A stretch of DNA of 64,000 nt from Ruegeria arenilitoris (GTDB lineage Bacteria > Pseudomonadota > Alphaproteobacteria > Rhodobacterales > Rhodobacteraceae). The stretch covers positions 297,778-361,777 of the forward strand of contig NZ_WPYP01000004.1 in assembly GCF_013030985.1 (NCBI RefSeq). Direction: 5' to 3'. Position numbers and translations under genes: made by a program. Positions 7,547-16,136 of the stretch are shown piece after piece; within the stretch, counting starts at the first letter, position 1; every line of letters starts with the position of its first letter. Under the pieces are notes generated by a model, which had not been told where the DNA came from, did no database searches, and saw only the letters and a program-made list of their open reading frames with translations.

Positions 7547-8707
7547 TCAGTTGCTGGAATAGACAAAAGACAGCGACCTGCTGACACCCCCAGGAGGTTT
7601 CGGGAAAGGAGAGGCCGCCTGGACCTGCGCCTTGGCCGCTCGTTCAAGATCCGGTGATCCATTGGTGTCCACGACTTCGACATAGGCCAGGGTTCCATCC
7701 GGGTTGATCACGAAAAACACCCGCGCAAAGCCCCGCGCCGCCGTGTAAACGATCGGTGCACGGTTCAGGTGCACCAGCACTTTCCCGTTATAGTTGGTTC
7801 GATCCGAATTACCGGGACCCCGCCCGCCCGAGCGTGTTCCGCTGTTGCCTGATGTGAACAGATCCTTGCCCTGACGCCGATAGGTGGTCAGGGGCGATTC
7901 GACCTCTTGCGTCGGATATTGCAGGTCACTGAAATCCCGTGCGCCGCGCAACGTGGCCGGAGGCTCTGGCTGCGCACGCCGGTCCGGCAGGCGTGGCCGG
8001 ATCGACGACGTCAGCGCCTGCTCTGCTTCTTCACTGTTTTCATCAGCGTCGGGCACAGGCTCAGCCGGGGTAGCGGGAATATCAGCTTCGATCGTCTCAC
8101 TTTCAGAAGGCACGACCGGTGCAATCGAGGGCACCGGGTTTTCCGATGGCTCGGGCAGTGCAGCAATCTGCTCGGCCTCGATGGGCTCGGGTGCGGCCGC
8201 GGTTTCTTCTGCAGGTTCCGTGGCTTCGGGACTGCCTTCTGGCGCTTCAGCAACCTCGGCCACCTCGACGGGCGGGGTTTCCTCGACCTCATCGCTGGCG
8301 GATTTGTCGCCATCCGTGGTGTCCCGCGATTCGGGCGCCTGGGCCTCGACCGGCTCGGGCGCCACCGGTTGCAGAATTTCGGACGTGCCAGTGTCGGGGG
8401 AAAAGGTTTTCTGGGGGTCGTCCGAGGCCACATGCACCTCGCTGGTCGGAATCTCGGCCGGTTCCGGTGCGGGTTCCGGGGGCTCTTCCACCGGGGGTTC
8501 CGGCGCCTCGGGCGGTTCGGATTCCACCGGTTCGGCGACCGTGTCCACAAGATCCTCGAAACTGTTGCTCAGCTCAACCGAATCCCCCCGGCCTGCGGCA
8601 TCCGGCTGCTGTATCAGTCTGGGTGCGGTCAGACCCAACCCCATCAGATGCAAGAGCAGCGACAGCAGCGCGGCAAGGGCCGCGATAACGATCGAGCCCC
8701 GGATCAT
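7547..8707 (-). CDS. TonB-like energy transducer
   Basis: A 386-residue protein with a single N-terminal transmembrane helix (about residues 7-25), a long acidic and proline-rich linker of about 230 residues rich in Glu, Pro and Ala, and a C-terminal TonB-family domain beginning near NGKVLVHLNRAPIV and ending in FPKPPGGVSRSLSFVYSS. TonB transmits ExbB/ExbD proton-motive energy to outer-membrane transporters. The linker is much longer than in E. coli TonB, and its acidic rather than Pro-Lys character is notable. The start overlaps the exbD upstream by four bases. The linker produces a long open antisense Ser/Gly frame, which is an artefact. Confidence 0.8.
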   Translation of the reverse strand: MIRGSIVIAALAALLSLLLHLMGLGLTAPRLIQQPDAAGRGDSVELSNSFEDLVDTVAEPVESEPPEAPEPPVEEPPEPAPEPAEIPTSEVHVASDDPQKTFSPDTGTSEILQPVAPEPVEAQAPESRDTTDGDKSASDEVEETPPVEVAEVAEAPEGSPEATEPAEETAAAPEPIEAEQIAALPEPSENPVPSIAPVVPSESETIEADIPATPAEPVPDADENSEEAEQALTSSIRPRLPDRRAQPEPPATLRGARDFSDLQYPTQEVESPLTTYRRQGKDLFTSGNSGTRSGGRGPGNSDRTNYNGKVLVHLNRAPIVYTAARGFARVFFVINPDGTLAYVEVVDTNGSPDLERAAKAQVQAASPFPKPPGGVSRSLSFVYSSN

Positions 8708-9081
8708 TCCAGCGCCTTTTCAGTCACGACAAACACGGAATCCGCCCCCAGGCGACGCAATTCACCAGTGACCTCGATCAGCCGCGCGCCTGAGGCCTCG
8801 CGATCCGGTACGATGCGCACCGGCCCGGGATCACGCCCGGCCATATAGGTTTCCGGCCCTATCGGCGTACCGCGAAAGCTGAGCGTGCCGTCCCGGTGCA
8901 GCACCAGCGCGTCCGGGGGCTCGCGCCCGTCAAGTTCCGAGGTGTCGACCAGGTTCAGATCGGGGTCCAGCGGCGTGGCCACCGTGCCCGCGATCAGAAA
9001 GAAGATCAGCATCAGGAACACGACATTGATCAGCGCAATGGTCGAGTCGCGTTTGCGGCGGGGGCGGTTATAGCGGATCAT
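8704..9081 (-). CDS. exbD: ExbD/TolR-like biopolymer transport protein (second copy)
   Basis: A 125-residue ExbD/TolR protein: short basic N-terminus (RPRRKRDSTIALINVVFL), one transmembrane helix with the conserved polar residue region (LINVVFLMLIFFLIAG), then a periplasmic domain. In the usual D-x-VF-LL motif the Asp is replaced here by Asn (LINVVFL), so proton-coupling residues may differ from the paralogue, which keeps Asp. It overlaps both neighbours by four bases. Confidence 0.85.
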   Translation of the reverse strand: MIRYNRPRRKRDSTIALINVVFLMLIFFLIAGTVATPLDPDLNLVDTSELDGREPPDALVLHRDGTLSFRGTPIGPETYMAGRDPGPVRIVPDREASGARLIEVTGELRRLGADSVFVVTEKALE

Positions 9082-9443
9082 TCCAGCACCAGAACGCTCA
9101 GACCCTCACGCCCACGCAACAGGACCAGCAGATCCACCAAACGCTGTGCGGTCGTGTCGGGATCAAGGCTGACCAGCACCTGCCCGGTGGTCACCTGTGT
9201 CGTCAGCTCCTCCAACGTGATGGGCGCGCCGTTCAGCACCAACCGCTCAGCCCCTAACTGGACAAAGGCGCGGTCTTGGGGCGTGTCCGTCGTTGCACCT
9301 CCGGTCGTGGCGCTGCTCAGCTCGATCTCGCCGTATTTCGAAAAAGTCGAGGTTAGCATGAAGAACAGCAACAGCAGAAAGATCACGTCGATGAGCGGTG
9401 TCATCGCCATGGGCCGTCTGGCAAAGGGTGCGGGGTTACGCAT
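9078..9443 (-). CDS. exbD: ExbD/TolR-like biopolymer transport protein (first copy)
   Basis: A 121-residue ExbD/TolR protein with the conserved motif MTPLIDVIFLLLLFFMLTSTF, including the proton-binding Asp, followed by a periplasmic domain. The start at 9443 (MRNPAPFARR) is chosen because it overlaps the exbB stop by eight bases and gives the normal length; an upstream in-frame ATG would extend 30 residues into exbB. It works with ExbB as the proton-driven motor. This is the copy expected to be functional in proton transfer. Confidence 0.87.
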   Translation of the reverse strand: MRNPAPFARRPMAMTPLIDVIFLLLLFFMLTSTFSKYGEIELSSATTGGATTDTPQDRAFVQLGAERLVLNGAPITLEELTTQVTTGQVLVSLDPDTTAQRLVDLLVLLRGREGLSVLVLE

Positions 9444-10101
9444 GTCCGGGCGTGGCCGCCATAGGTTGTGCATCCTCGGCCAGCGGAATGGCCTGCCCCG
9501 GAATAAGCACCGTGCGCAGGGCCTTGTCGGCAAACACCCGTTCGCGCGCAGTACGGCTTTCGAACCAGGACAATACCATCGAGGTCGGCATCGCCACCGC
9601 CAGCCCCACAGCCGTTGTCACCAGCGCCACCCAGATCCCGCCCGCCAACAGCGACGGATCAACCGAAGAGCCCGCGGATTGCAGGCTGCGGAACGCCTCG
9701 ATCATGCCCAGAACGGTGCCGAACAGACCCAGCAAAGGGGCCAGCTGCGCCACTGTGTCCAGCAGGCGAAACCCACGTTCCAGACCGGCCAACGCCAACC
9801 CTGCCTCGGCATCCAGACGCTGATCCAGACCGGGCGCATCCGGCGCGTCCATCGCAACCCCGACCAGCGGTGCAAGATAGCTGTGGCTTTTGGCCAGACG
9901 CGCGCGGGCGGTCTGTTCGTCACCGGCATCCCAGGCCTCCAGCGCCTGCGACAACACCCGGTGCCGCCCGACGCCCGAGGCAGCGAACTGCCAGAGCTTG
10001 TAAAGCGTCACTGCCAGCGTCACCACGGACATGGCGATCAGGATGGCGACCACCGGCCCGCCAAGGGCCAGGATTTCTCGCAAGGCGTCAAGAATACTCA
10101 T
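9436..10101 (-). CDS. exbB: MotA/TolQ/ExbB proton channel family protein
   Basis: A 221-residue ExbB/TolQ protein with three transmembrane segments: near residues 14-36, then two after the cytoplasmic loop, including LLDTVAQLAPLLGLFGTVLG (the conserved family signature with Gly-rich turn) and GGIWVALVTTAVGLAVAMP. The protein forms the pentameric stator of the ExbBD motor. It is preceded by a four-base overlap with the small exported protein gene and followed by exbD. No TonB-dependent receptor lies in this window, so the cargo is open. Confidence 0.88.
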   Translation of the reverse strand: MSILDALREILALGGPVVAILIAMSVVTLAVTLYKLWQFAASGVGRHRVLSQALEAWDAGDEQTARARLAKSHSYLAPLVGVAMDAPDAPGLDQRLDAEAGLALAGLERGFRLLDTVAQLAPLLGLFGTVLGMIEAFRSLQSAGSSVDPSLLAGGIWVALVTTAVGLAVAMPTSMVLSWFESRTARERVFADKALRTVLIPGQAIPLAEDAQPMAATPGHA

Positions 10102-10526
10102 CCCAAAAGCTCCACTTCTGTTCGGCTGTTCAAGGTTGGTGTCTGGTCGCAGATATCGCTGTCGGCGCCCCCAACGGTGCAGCTGCTGACACCATTGATC
10201 AGAACACGCCCGATGTTTTCGCAGGTGGTGCCCCGGATATCAAACTGGCGCACCCGAGGGCGTTCTGCCGGCAGGTCCCGGAACCCGAAAAGGGTGATCC
10301 GTTCGAAAACACCTGCGGCATCGAAAATCACCACTTGATAACTGGCACTGTCGATCGAGGTTGAGGTTTGGTTTTCGACCAGAAAGGTCAGACGGCAGGC
10401 GCCTTCGACCTCTTCCACCGCATTCAGCTCGACCATCAGGCCCGGCGCGTCTTGCGCCGTTTCAGCCAGAGCCGCAAATGGCAGCGCGCAGAGGATGGCG
10501 GCAAGGGCCGGACGGCGAAACTTCAT
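10098..10526 (-). CDS. Small exported protein of the ExbB-ExbD-TonB operon, unknown function
   Basis: A 142-residue protein with a clean Sec signal peptide (MKFRRPALAAILCALPFAALA, cleavage after ALA-E). The mature domain is predicted beta-rich, with Cys in EGACRLTFLVEN, TTCENI, SSCTV and DICDQ, so probably two disulfides. I do not recognise a named family. It is the first gene of the operon and overlaps exbB by four bases. Its place suggests a periplasmic accessory of the Exb/TonB motor or a sensor of its cargo; this is inference. Confidence 0.65.
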   Translation of the reverse strand: MKFRRPALAAILCALPFAALAETAQDAPGLMVELNAVEEVEGACRLTFLVENQTSTSIDSASYQVVIFDAAGVFERITLFGFRDLPAERPRVRQFDIRGTTCENIGRVLINGVSSCTVGGADSDICDQTPTLNSRTEVELLG

Positions 10527-10689
10527 AGATGCGCTCCTGATTGTTCAACGCAGGCAGGGTTTTGGCGGTACCACTCCCGTCATATCCAAGACCGCTGGGG
10601 CGCGAAAGGCTTGCCGACACCATTGTGATAAAGGGCGATTTGCGGCCCGTTCAACCCTGCCGCCGCGTGAGTTCAATCGCGGGAACGCG

Positions 10690-13239
10690 CTACTGCGAGG
10701 GCTCGGGGCCGTGCTGATTGACCAACGCGCAGGCCACCAGCCACTCCAAAGCGTTGGACTTGATCCCATGTTCGGCGCAGATTGCGATGCTTCGGCTTTC
10801 GAATATCTGCGCATAGATGGGCCAGTGATCCTGTTCGGCCGGGAATATCGCACCGGCGGTCTTGCGCTGCTCCCACTGATGCAGCTTGCCGCCCGCCACG
10901 CCAAAGCTGATCTGCCCCGGGATCGGAGGATCTTCGTTTGGGTCAAGCATCAGCGGGTCCGAGAAGTCCCGGTGTCCCAACCCCTGAACAAAACTGGTGT
11001 TGGACGGGTTGCAGCCCAGTCCGAACCACATCCCTTCGGCCACGGCATCCGCCATCTGAGGGGGAAGCTCGCCGTTCACGGCGTGATACAGCGCGAATTC
11101 CCCGGCCCGCCAGTTTGACCCGGGCCCAAACCGCAGCCAGCCGCGCCCCCAAGGATAGGTGTCAGTGCTGTGCAGGCCGTAGTCGGCCCCCATCCGGTCG
11201 GATCGCTTGGCGCGGTACCCGATCCACCCTTCGATAGCCGCGACAATCTCGGGGTCCGTCAGCCTGCCATCCCGCGCGGCCAGCACATATTCGGCATAGG
11301 CGTGCGGGTAGTGCCCCTTTTTGATCCCCTGAGCCGGGGTGTCGGATCGCGGCACAAAGGGGTTGTGGCCTTCAAACACATCGCGGGCCGCCGTATCCCC
11401 GCTGGCGCGGTACAGTACCGCAGCAGCCGCCACGCGTGCCTGCGCTGTGACTTCTTCCGCCTCGGGATCGCGCGCGCCGCGCTTTTCGGACAGAAAGTCC
11501 TGTTCCGCCCAGCGCCATGCCTGAGCGGCCTCTTCCATCAGCGCATCACCCAGAATGGGATCACCGCAGGTGTGTTTGATAACATGCCCAAGTTTCGCGG
11601 CGCTCAGGGCGAAATTGTAGGCGGCCCAGTCCTCGGGGCCATAGGCATAGGCGATCTGCACCGGGTTCCACGACACCGAGCCAAAAATCCCCGGGTTCGA
11701 ATACTCCACGCCACCGATCACTGCACCGTCGGCGCCCTGCGTTCTGCGCCACAGAGAGATGCCCCACAAAGCCTCATGGATCAGGTCCGGCAGAACGGTC
11801 ATCCCGTCACCCCGGTCCGCTGCGTTCTTGCGGGCCAGCACATCGGGGTGCGCAAAAGGTTTGCCGCTTTCGGGCAGGTTCAGATGCAGGCTGCGGGTAT
11901 GGTCGAACAGCTCGACGATATCGGCCATGTGAAAGACGACATCCATGTGCTGAATGCGCCGATCCCAGTCCCCGGCATCGTGCCACCCGCCCCAGGCGTC
12001 GGGATTGGCCTGCGCCCGCGCCGAGACGGGCACTCCGTCCAGCCCGGTCACCCCGACAGGCTGTTCCGACAACAGCTGGGTCGCGCTGGTTTTGCCGTAG
12101 CCTTCTCCGGTGTCACCAAGCCTCACATCGGTCTGCCAGACAGTCAGCCCGTCCTCGGGGTGGCCATTGCGCGGGCGGGTCCGGCCTTCGCCGTAAGGTT
12201 CGGTGATTTCACACCCCGACCTCTGGTGAAAATACCAGCGCGCCGCCAGCCGCAACGCCTCGGCATAGGGCGCTGCTGAGATGCGAAACGGAAACGATTG
12301 GCCGAACCCGTCAACCTGCAGGATGTATTCGCCCTCGGTATCAATACCCGAGAAGTCGGCCTCGTAGATATCACAACCGTTGAAGTTCTGACCTTTGCGA
12401 TGCGGGTCAGAGGCCGGTTTGGCCAGCATCAGACTGCCGCTTTGCACCTTTGCCCCATCGGCGGTCGAAATGACCGTCCAGGTGGTTTCCGGCGACAACA
12501 GCGCGTCACTGCTGCCCGATCGACCATCGGCGTCATGTCCCCACCAGGCCCCGACATAGGCCTTTTTCGGACCGCTCAGCGGATAACCGGCGTGACACAC
12601 ATGCAGCGCCTCGTTGAAAAGCTTGGGTGACCTACTTTGTTTGACCGCCGGTATGGAGGGTCCTTCGAGCAGCACCTGTGCCCCATCCGGGATCGCACGA
12701 TCCAGCACCAGTGTCAGATTGTGCCGCTTGGTGCTTTGCCATTCACGTTTGGCCACGGCCAAGGTCCGGATCGGAACGGTCTTGCGGTAAACCGACACGA
12801 CGCCAGCGGGGTCTCCGTCAATGGTGACTCGCCATTCACCGGGCTGATCCACCGGCGCGCCGCGCTGGAAAAACCCATTGCTGGCGTTGAAGCCAGTCCA
12901 TTGGCTGTCCGGGACAATCCTGGGCCATGCTGTAAAGCGCTGCGGCTGCGACGGGTTGGTGTCGCCCGAGAAATACCCCTCGACCCCATTAAACCGCCCC
13001 ATCGCGCCAAAGCTGTCAAACGGATCAGGCGACCACCTGCGGTCGTCCTTTTGGGAAACCGACACAGTCGGAGAGGTATCAAACAGCGTATCAATGACGG
13101 TGAGCTGAACGATATTATCTCCGACAAAACCAACCGCGCCATTGGAGTCAGTTCCGGCAAGCGCCATCGGACCCAGAAACGGAACGGACGCCAATATCGC
13201 AGTGCCCTGAAGCAGCACTGCACGTCGGGAAAATGCCAT
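10690..13239 (-). CDS. Glycoside hydrolase family 9 endoglucanase-like protein, Tat-exported
   Basis: An 849-residue enzyme. The N-terminus is a Tat signal (FSRRAVLLQG, then a hydrophobic stretch ending ALAG). Residues of about 30-200 form an extra N-terminal region. A CelD_N-type Ig-like domain follows near 205-320 (GYPLSGPKKAYVGAWWGHDA). The GH9 catalytic domain runs from about 330 to the end. Its signatures are GGWHDAGDWDRR (catalytic Asp pair), GLGCNPSNTSFVQGLGHR, the EDPPIPG segment, and a C-terminal Glu region (CAEHGIKSNALEW). GH9 enzymes cleave beta-1,4-glucans by inversion. Placed in an exopolysaccharide operon, it may trim or release the polymer or control chain length, as cellulases do in cellulose operons. 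It sits three bases after a glycosyltransferase gene. Confidence 0.85.
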   Translation of the reverse strand: MAFSRRAVLLQGTAILASVPFLGPMALAGTDSNGAVGFVGDNIVQLTVIDTLFDTSPTVSVSQKDDRRWSPDPFDSFGAMGRFNGVEGYFSGDTNPSQPQRFTAWPRIVPDSQWTGFNASNGFFQRGAPVDQPGEWRVTIDGDPAGVVSVYRKTVPIRTLAVAKREWQSTKRHNLTLVLDRAIPDGAQVLLEGPSIPAVKQSRSPKLFNEALHVCHAGYPLSGPKKAYVGAWWGHDADGRSGSSDALLSPETTWTVISTADGAKVQSGSLMLAKPASDPHRKGQNFNGCDIYEADFSGIDTEGEYILQVDGFGQSFPFRISAAPYAEALRLAARWYFHQRSGCEITEPYGEGRTRPRNGHPEDGLTVWQTDVRLGDTGEGYGKTSATQLLSEQPVGVTGLDGVPVSARAQANPDAWGGWHDAGDWDRRIQHMDVVFHMADIVELFDHTRSLHLNLPESGKPFAHPDVLARKNAADRGDGMTVLPDLIHEALWGISLWRRTQGADGAVIGGVEYSNPGIFGSVSWNPVQIAYAYGPEDWAAYNFALSAAKLGHVIKHTCGDPILGDALMEEAAQAWRWAEQDFLSEKRGARDPEAEEVTAQARVAAAAVLYRASGDTAARDVFEGHNPFVPRSDTPAQGIKKGHYPHAYAEYVLAARDGRLTDPEIVAAIEGWIGYRAKRSDRMGADYGLHSTDTYPWGRGWLRFGPGSNWRAGEFALYHAVNGELPPQMADAVAEGMWFGLGCNPSNTSFVQGLGHRDFSDPLMLDPNEDPPIPGQISFGVAGGKLHQWEQRKTAGAIFPAEQDHWPIYAQIFESRSIAICAEHGIKSNALEWLVACALVNQHGPEPSQ

Positions 13240-13242
13240 TTG

Positions 13243-14205
13243 TCAGTGCCTCCCCTCGGGTTTCCCTGGCCCAACGGTACCTTGTTTCGCGGATCGGTCC
13301 AAACTTTGCAGGAACCGCCAGATCAGCTTGGGCCGAAACAGGCTGTCGGGGTATAGAGCCGCGCCGCACAGCCCTTCGAACAGGGCGGTGGACTTGCGGC
13401 CGTATTGGTATTGGTTGCGGACCCCGGACCAGAAGATATCGATCTGCCGGGCCCGTAGCAGGTGGCGCAGCCGTGGCCCGTATTTTTCCCGCATGGCCGG
13501 ATTGGCCGCCACTTTCTGCAGGCTGGGCACCCCGCGCGCGAAGACCGAGCCGCGCGCCTGATGATTGGCACCGCTGGCCACCTGACGGTACTGCAGCAGC
13601 GGCGGTCCCACGACCACTGCAAACGGCCCCAGCAACGCAACCCGGCACCAGAACTCCCAATCCTCGCCCTTGATCAGGTTTTCGTCATACCCACCGGCCT
13701 GCCGAGCGATATCGGTCCTGAGCGCCAGCGCCCCGCCGTTGACCACAAAATTCTTGCACAGCAGCGCATCCAGTTGATCCTGCGCCGGTATAAGCGTCCG
13801 ATTGTCCGAGCCCCGCATTGGATGGCCATCGATATCCATGCGCTGCACACCAGCCACCGCCCCCACCGCAAAGCTGCCTGTCAGGGTGTCATAATAGGTC
13901 TGCAGCGCCTCGGTGTGCAGCAGGTCATCGGCGTCCAGAAACAGCACAAACGGCGTTTTGGCCCATGTCAGACCCAGATTCCGGGCCGCGCTGACGCCTT
14001 TGGCCGGGCCCTGCACGGCTTGAAACCGGGCATCGCGCTGCGCGTAGCGGTCAAGGATGTCGCGCGTGCCATCGGTCGAACCGTCATCGATACACTTCAC
14101 CTCGAACGCCCCAAGACTCTGGGCACATACGCTGTCGAGTGTTTCCGCCACGAACCGGTCCGCGTTGCGGGCGGGGATGATGATCGAAAACACGGGCTGG
14201 TCCAT
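13243..14205 (-). CDS. Glycosyltransferase family 2
   Basis: A 320-residue GT-A protein. FSIIIPARN at the N-terminus, DDGSTDGT near residue 37, and LFLDADDLL (the DxD metal-binding motif) near 92 define family 2. The C-terminal 80 residues are basic and Arg-rich without a membrane helix. It should add a sugar from a nucleotide donor to a lipid-linked repeat unit on the cytoplasmic side. It is separated by one base from the preceding gene and three bases from the GH9 gene, so it belongs to the operon that starts at the WecG-like gene. Confidence 0.87.
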   Translation of the reverse strand: MDQPVFSIIIPARNADRFVAETLDSVCAQSLGAFEVKCIDDGSTDGTRDILDRYAQRDARFQAVQGPAKGVSAARNLGLTWAKTPFVLFLDADDLLHTEALQTYYDTLTGSFAVGAVAGVQRMDIDGHPMRGSDNRTLIPAQDQLDALLCKNFVVNGGALALRTDIARQAGGYDENLIKGEDWEFWCRVALLGPFAVVVGPPLLQYRQVASGANHQARGSVFARGVPSLQKVAANPAMREKYGPRLRHLLRARQIDIFWSGVRNQYQYGRKSTALFEGLCGAALYPDSLFRPKLIWRFLQSLDRSAKQGTVGPGKPEGRH

Positions 14206-14206
14206 C

Positions 14207-15172
14207 TCAGCGCCCTCCGACCCGGTCGACCTTGACCGCCGCGCTGCTGTACTCGGCGAACTCGAACCGAAGCAAACCGGCCATCATGCCGGCGCCGCGG
14301 TATATCTCAAGCAGGCCGCGAACCCATCTGGCGCGCGAGCCGAACCCGAGGCACAGGCACATCACCGCACCCCAGCCCATCGCCCCAACGCTTTTGACCG
14401 CCCGCATCTTAACACCCTTGCGCCGGATCAGGGCGATGCGGCTGAGCGTATTGCCCTTGCGGAACCAACGACGCCGCAGCCAGCGAATCGAGGCGCGGTG
14501 TTCGGGCACGTCATCCCAGATCAGCGCATCTGCCGCTGCGCGGATCGTGCCGCCGCCCGCGCGCAGACGGGTAAAGAACTCTTCATCCTCGCCGCCGGTG
14601 ATGTTGAACCGCGGATCGAACCTGAGCCAGCGATCACGGATGACCGAAGCCCGCACCATGGAATTGTTGGTGGCCGCCGACACCAGCACAGCCCCCTGTT
14701 CATAGGGCCCCATGCGAAACAGGTTCAGTGCCTCGACCCATGCGGGCGGCGTCTGCTGGTAACGCGGCTCGACCGGACCTTGGGCGGCGACCGTATCGGG
14801 CAGCGCCATGGTCTTCAGCATTTCAGCCAGCCAGCGATCGGAAACCACCTCGTCATCGTCGAGAAAGGCGATGAAGTCGGCATCCATTGGCGCCTCGGAC
14901 AGGGTTCGGTTGCGGGCCGCCACGATGCCGCGCTCGGACTCGGTCACGTAGATCAACGGCCAGCGAGACAGTTGTTGGATGTCGCCCAGACTGGCCGCAG
15001 CAGTGGCATCAGGCGCGTTGTCTGCAATCACCAGCGTCACATGCACCTGATCCGGCCCCAGCGTCTGAGCATTGAGGCTTTCGATCAAAGACCACAGCCC
15101 TTCGGGGCGCAGATATGTGGCAACGCAGATGGCGATATGCGGCCCGGAGGTCATGGCGCGATCACCGCTCAT
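14207..15172 (-). CDS. Glycosyltransferase family 2, ExoM-like
   Basis: About 321 residues. IAICVATYLRPEGL at the N-terminus and IAFLDDDEVVSDRWL (DDD metal site) are typical of ExoM-like succinoglycan glycosyltransferases. The FNITGGEDEEFFTRLRAGG segment (the ED acid-base motif) is strongly conserved in family 2. The open frame extends further upstream into the sulfotransferase gene, but ATG at 15172 or 15154 fits: both lie at the sulfotransferase stop, and the conserved sequence begins immediately after. A weak hydrophobic segment near the C-terminus may be membrane-associated. Confidence 0.85.
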   Translation of the reverse strand: MSGDRAMTSGPHIAICVATYLRPEGLWSLIESLNAQTLGPDQVHVTLVIADNAPDATAAASLGDIQQLSRWPLIYVTESERGIVAARNRTLSEAPMDADFIAFLDDDEVVSDRWLAEMLKTMALPDTVAAQGPVEPRYQQTPPAWVEALNLFRMGPYEQGAVLVSAATNNSMVRASVIRDRWLRFDPRFNITGGEDEEFFTRLRAGGGTIRAAADALIWDDVPEHRASIRWLRRRWFRKGNTLSRIALIRRKGVKMRAVKSVGAMGWGAVMCLCLGFGSRARWVRGLLEIYRGAGMMAGLLRFEFAEYSSAAVKVDRVGGR

Positions 15173-16133
15173 ACCCTGCAAGCTCCAGTGCGCGCCCGGC
15201 CAGCTTGTCGAATCGCGTCTTTTGCGCATCCGACCACGCGGCCCAGCGTTTGACCGGGTTGAAATCGGATGGCTTGGCCTGCGGCTGCCAGCGCGCCTCG
15301 TTCGAGGCGGATGACCGCGACGACCCACGCACTGGCAAGTGATCGACCTGATCCCATGGATAGGTTTCCGGTGTCAGTTCGGTATGGGCCAGCATCTCGG
15401 TCACGAAATGCTGCGGGTCCGCGACGATATCCTCGTAGCGGGCCACCATCGTATTGTCGTTTTCATTCACCCCGCCCTCGGCGAAGCTGGTGATGGCTTC
15501 GGTCCCAAGGCGCCATTCATCCGCCAGTTGGCGAAAGGTCTTTCGGGTCAGAGAATACCGCGAAAAGGTGTTCAGCGTGGAATCCACCACATCGCGCCCG
15601 TCGCGCAGGCACAGGATCAGCTTGGCGTCCGGAAAGATGTACTGCGCCAGAGTCAGGTTATGCACATGCGGGCATTTCAGCAGGATATGCTTGCCCGGAG
15701 CCTGCGCCTGCAAGGTGCGGAACCACGCCCCGGCCAGCATCGCCAGTTGGTCGTATTCTTCCAGAACTTCGGCATTGCGCGGGAAATACCTGAGGAAAGC
15801 GCGGCCAAACGCGGCTGCGTCATCGGCGGCGTGCAACAGGGGAAATTCATAAAAACGCCCCGGATCCGCCGCCACTTCGGGATGCATGGCTGCAAGGTCC
15901 CGGACGAAATTGGTGCCCGAGCGTGGCATCACCCCCAGCACAAGGATTGGCGCGTTGATCTCGCCACTCGCGCCGCGCGCCAGGGCCGCCAGACGCGCGC
16001 CCTGTTCCGGGGAAACCGGCGGCAGGAAATCGTCGATGGTCAGAAACCGCGCCCCGATCAGGCGCCGGGCAATCTGACCCATCTGGTTGATGCGCATCTC
16101 TCCGAGGGTCCGGGCTGCCTGATTCAATCGCAT
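15162..16133 (-). CDS. Sulfotransferase family protein
   Basis: A 323-residue PAPS-type sulfotransferase-like protein. The 5'-phosphosulfate-binding loop is visible as GVMPRSGTNFVRDL near residue 70, and the 3'-phosphate motif as LCLRDGRDVVDSTLNTF near 180, with Arg and Ser in the expected places. The likely reaction is transfer of sulfate from PAPS to a hydroxyl on a sugar of the exopolysaccharide or a glycolipid intermediate. It lies between an ExoM-like transferase and a second sulfotransferase in the same operon, which makes polymer sulfation the natural reading. The acceptor is inferred from context only. Confidence 0.82.
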   Translation of the reverse strand: MRLNQAARTLGEMRINQMGQIARRLIGARFLTIDDFLPPVSPEQGARLAALARGASGEINAPILVLGVMPRSGTNFVRDLAAMHPEVAADPGRFYEFPLLHAADDAAAFGRAFLRYFPRNAEVLEEYDQLAMLAGAWFRTLQAQAPGKHILLKCPHVHNLTLAQYIFPDAKLILCLRDGRDVVDSTLNTFSRYSLTRKTFRQLADEWRLGTEAITSFAEGGVNENDNTMVARYEDIVADPQHFVTEMLAHTELTPETYPWDQVDHLPVRGSSRSSASNEARWQPQAKPSDFNPVKRWAAWSDAQKTRFDKLAGRALELAGYER

Positions 16134-16136
16134 CGC

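Noticed and set aside
7884..8848. Long plus-strand frames opposite the TonB-like gene (Ser/Gly-rich)
   Set aside because: They mirror the Glu/Pro-rich linker of the real minus-strand gene; no start signal and no protein-like pattern.
8896..10338. 480-residue plus-strand frame opposite the exb operon
   Set aside because: Antisense shadow of exbD and exbB, whose motifs are clear on the other strand.
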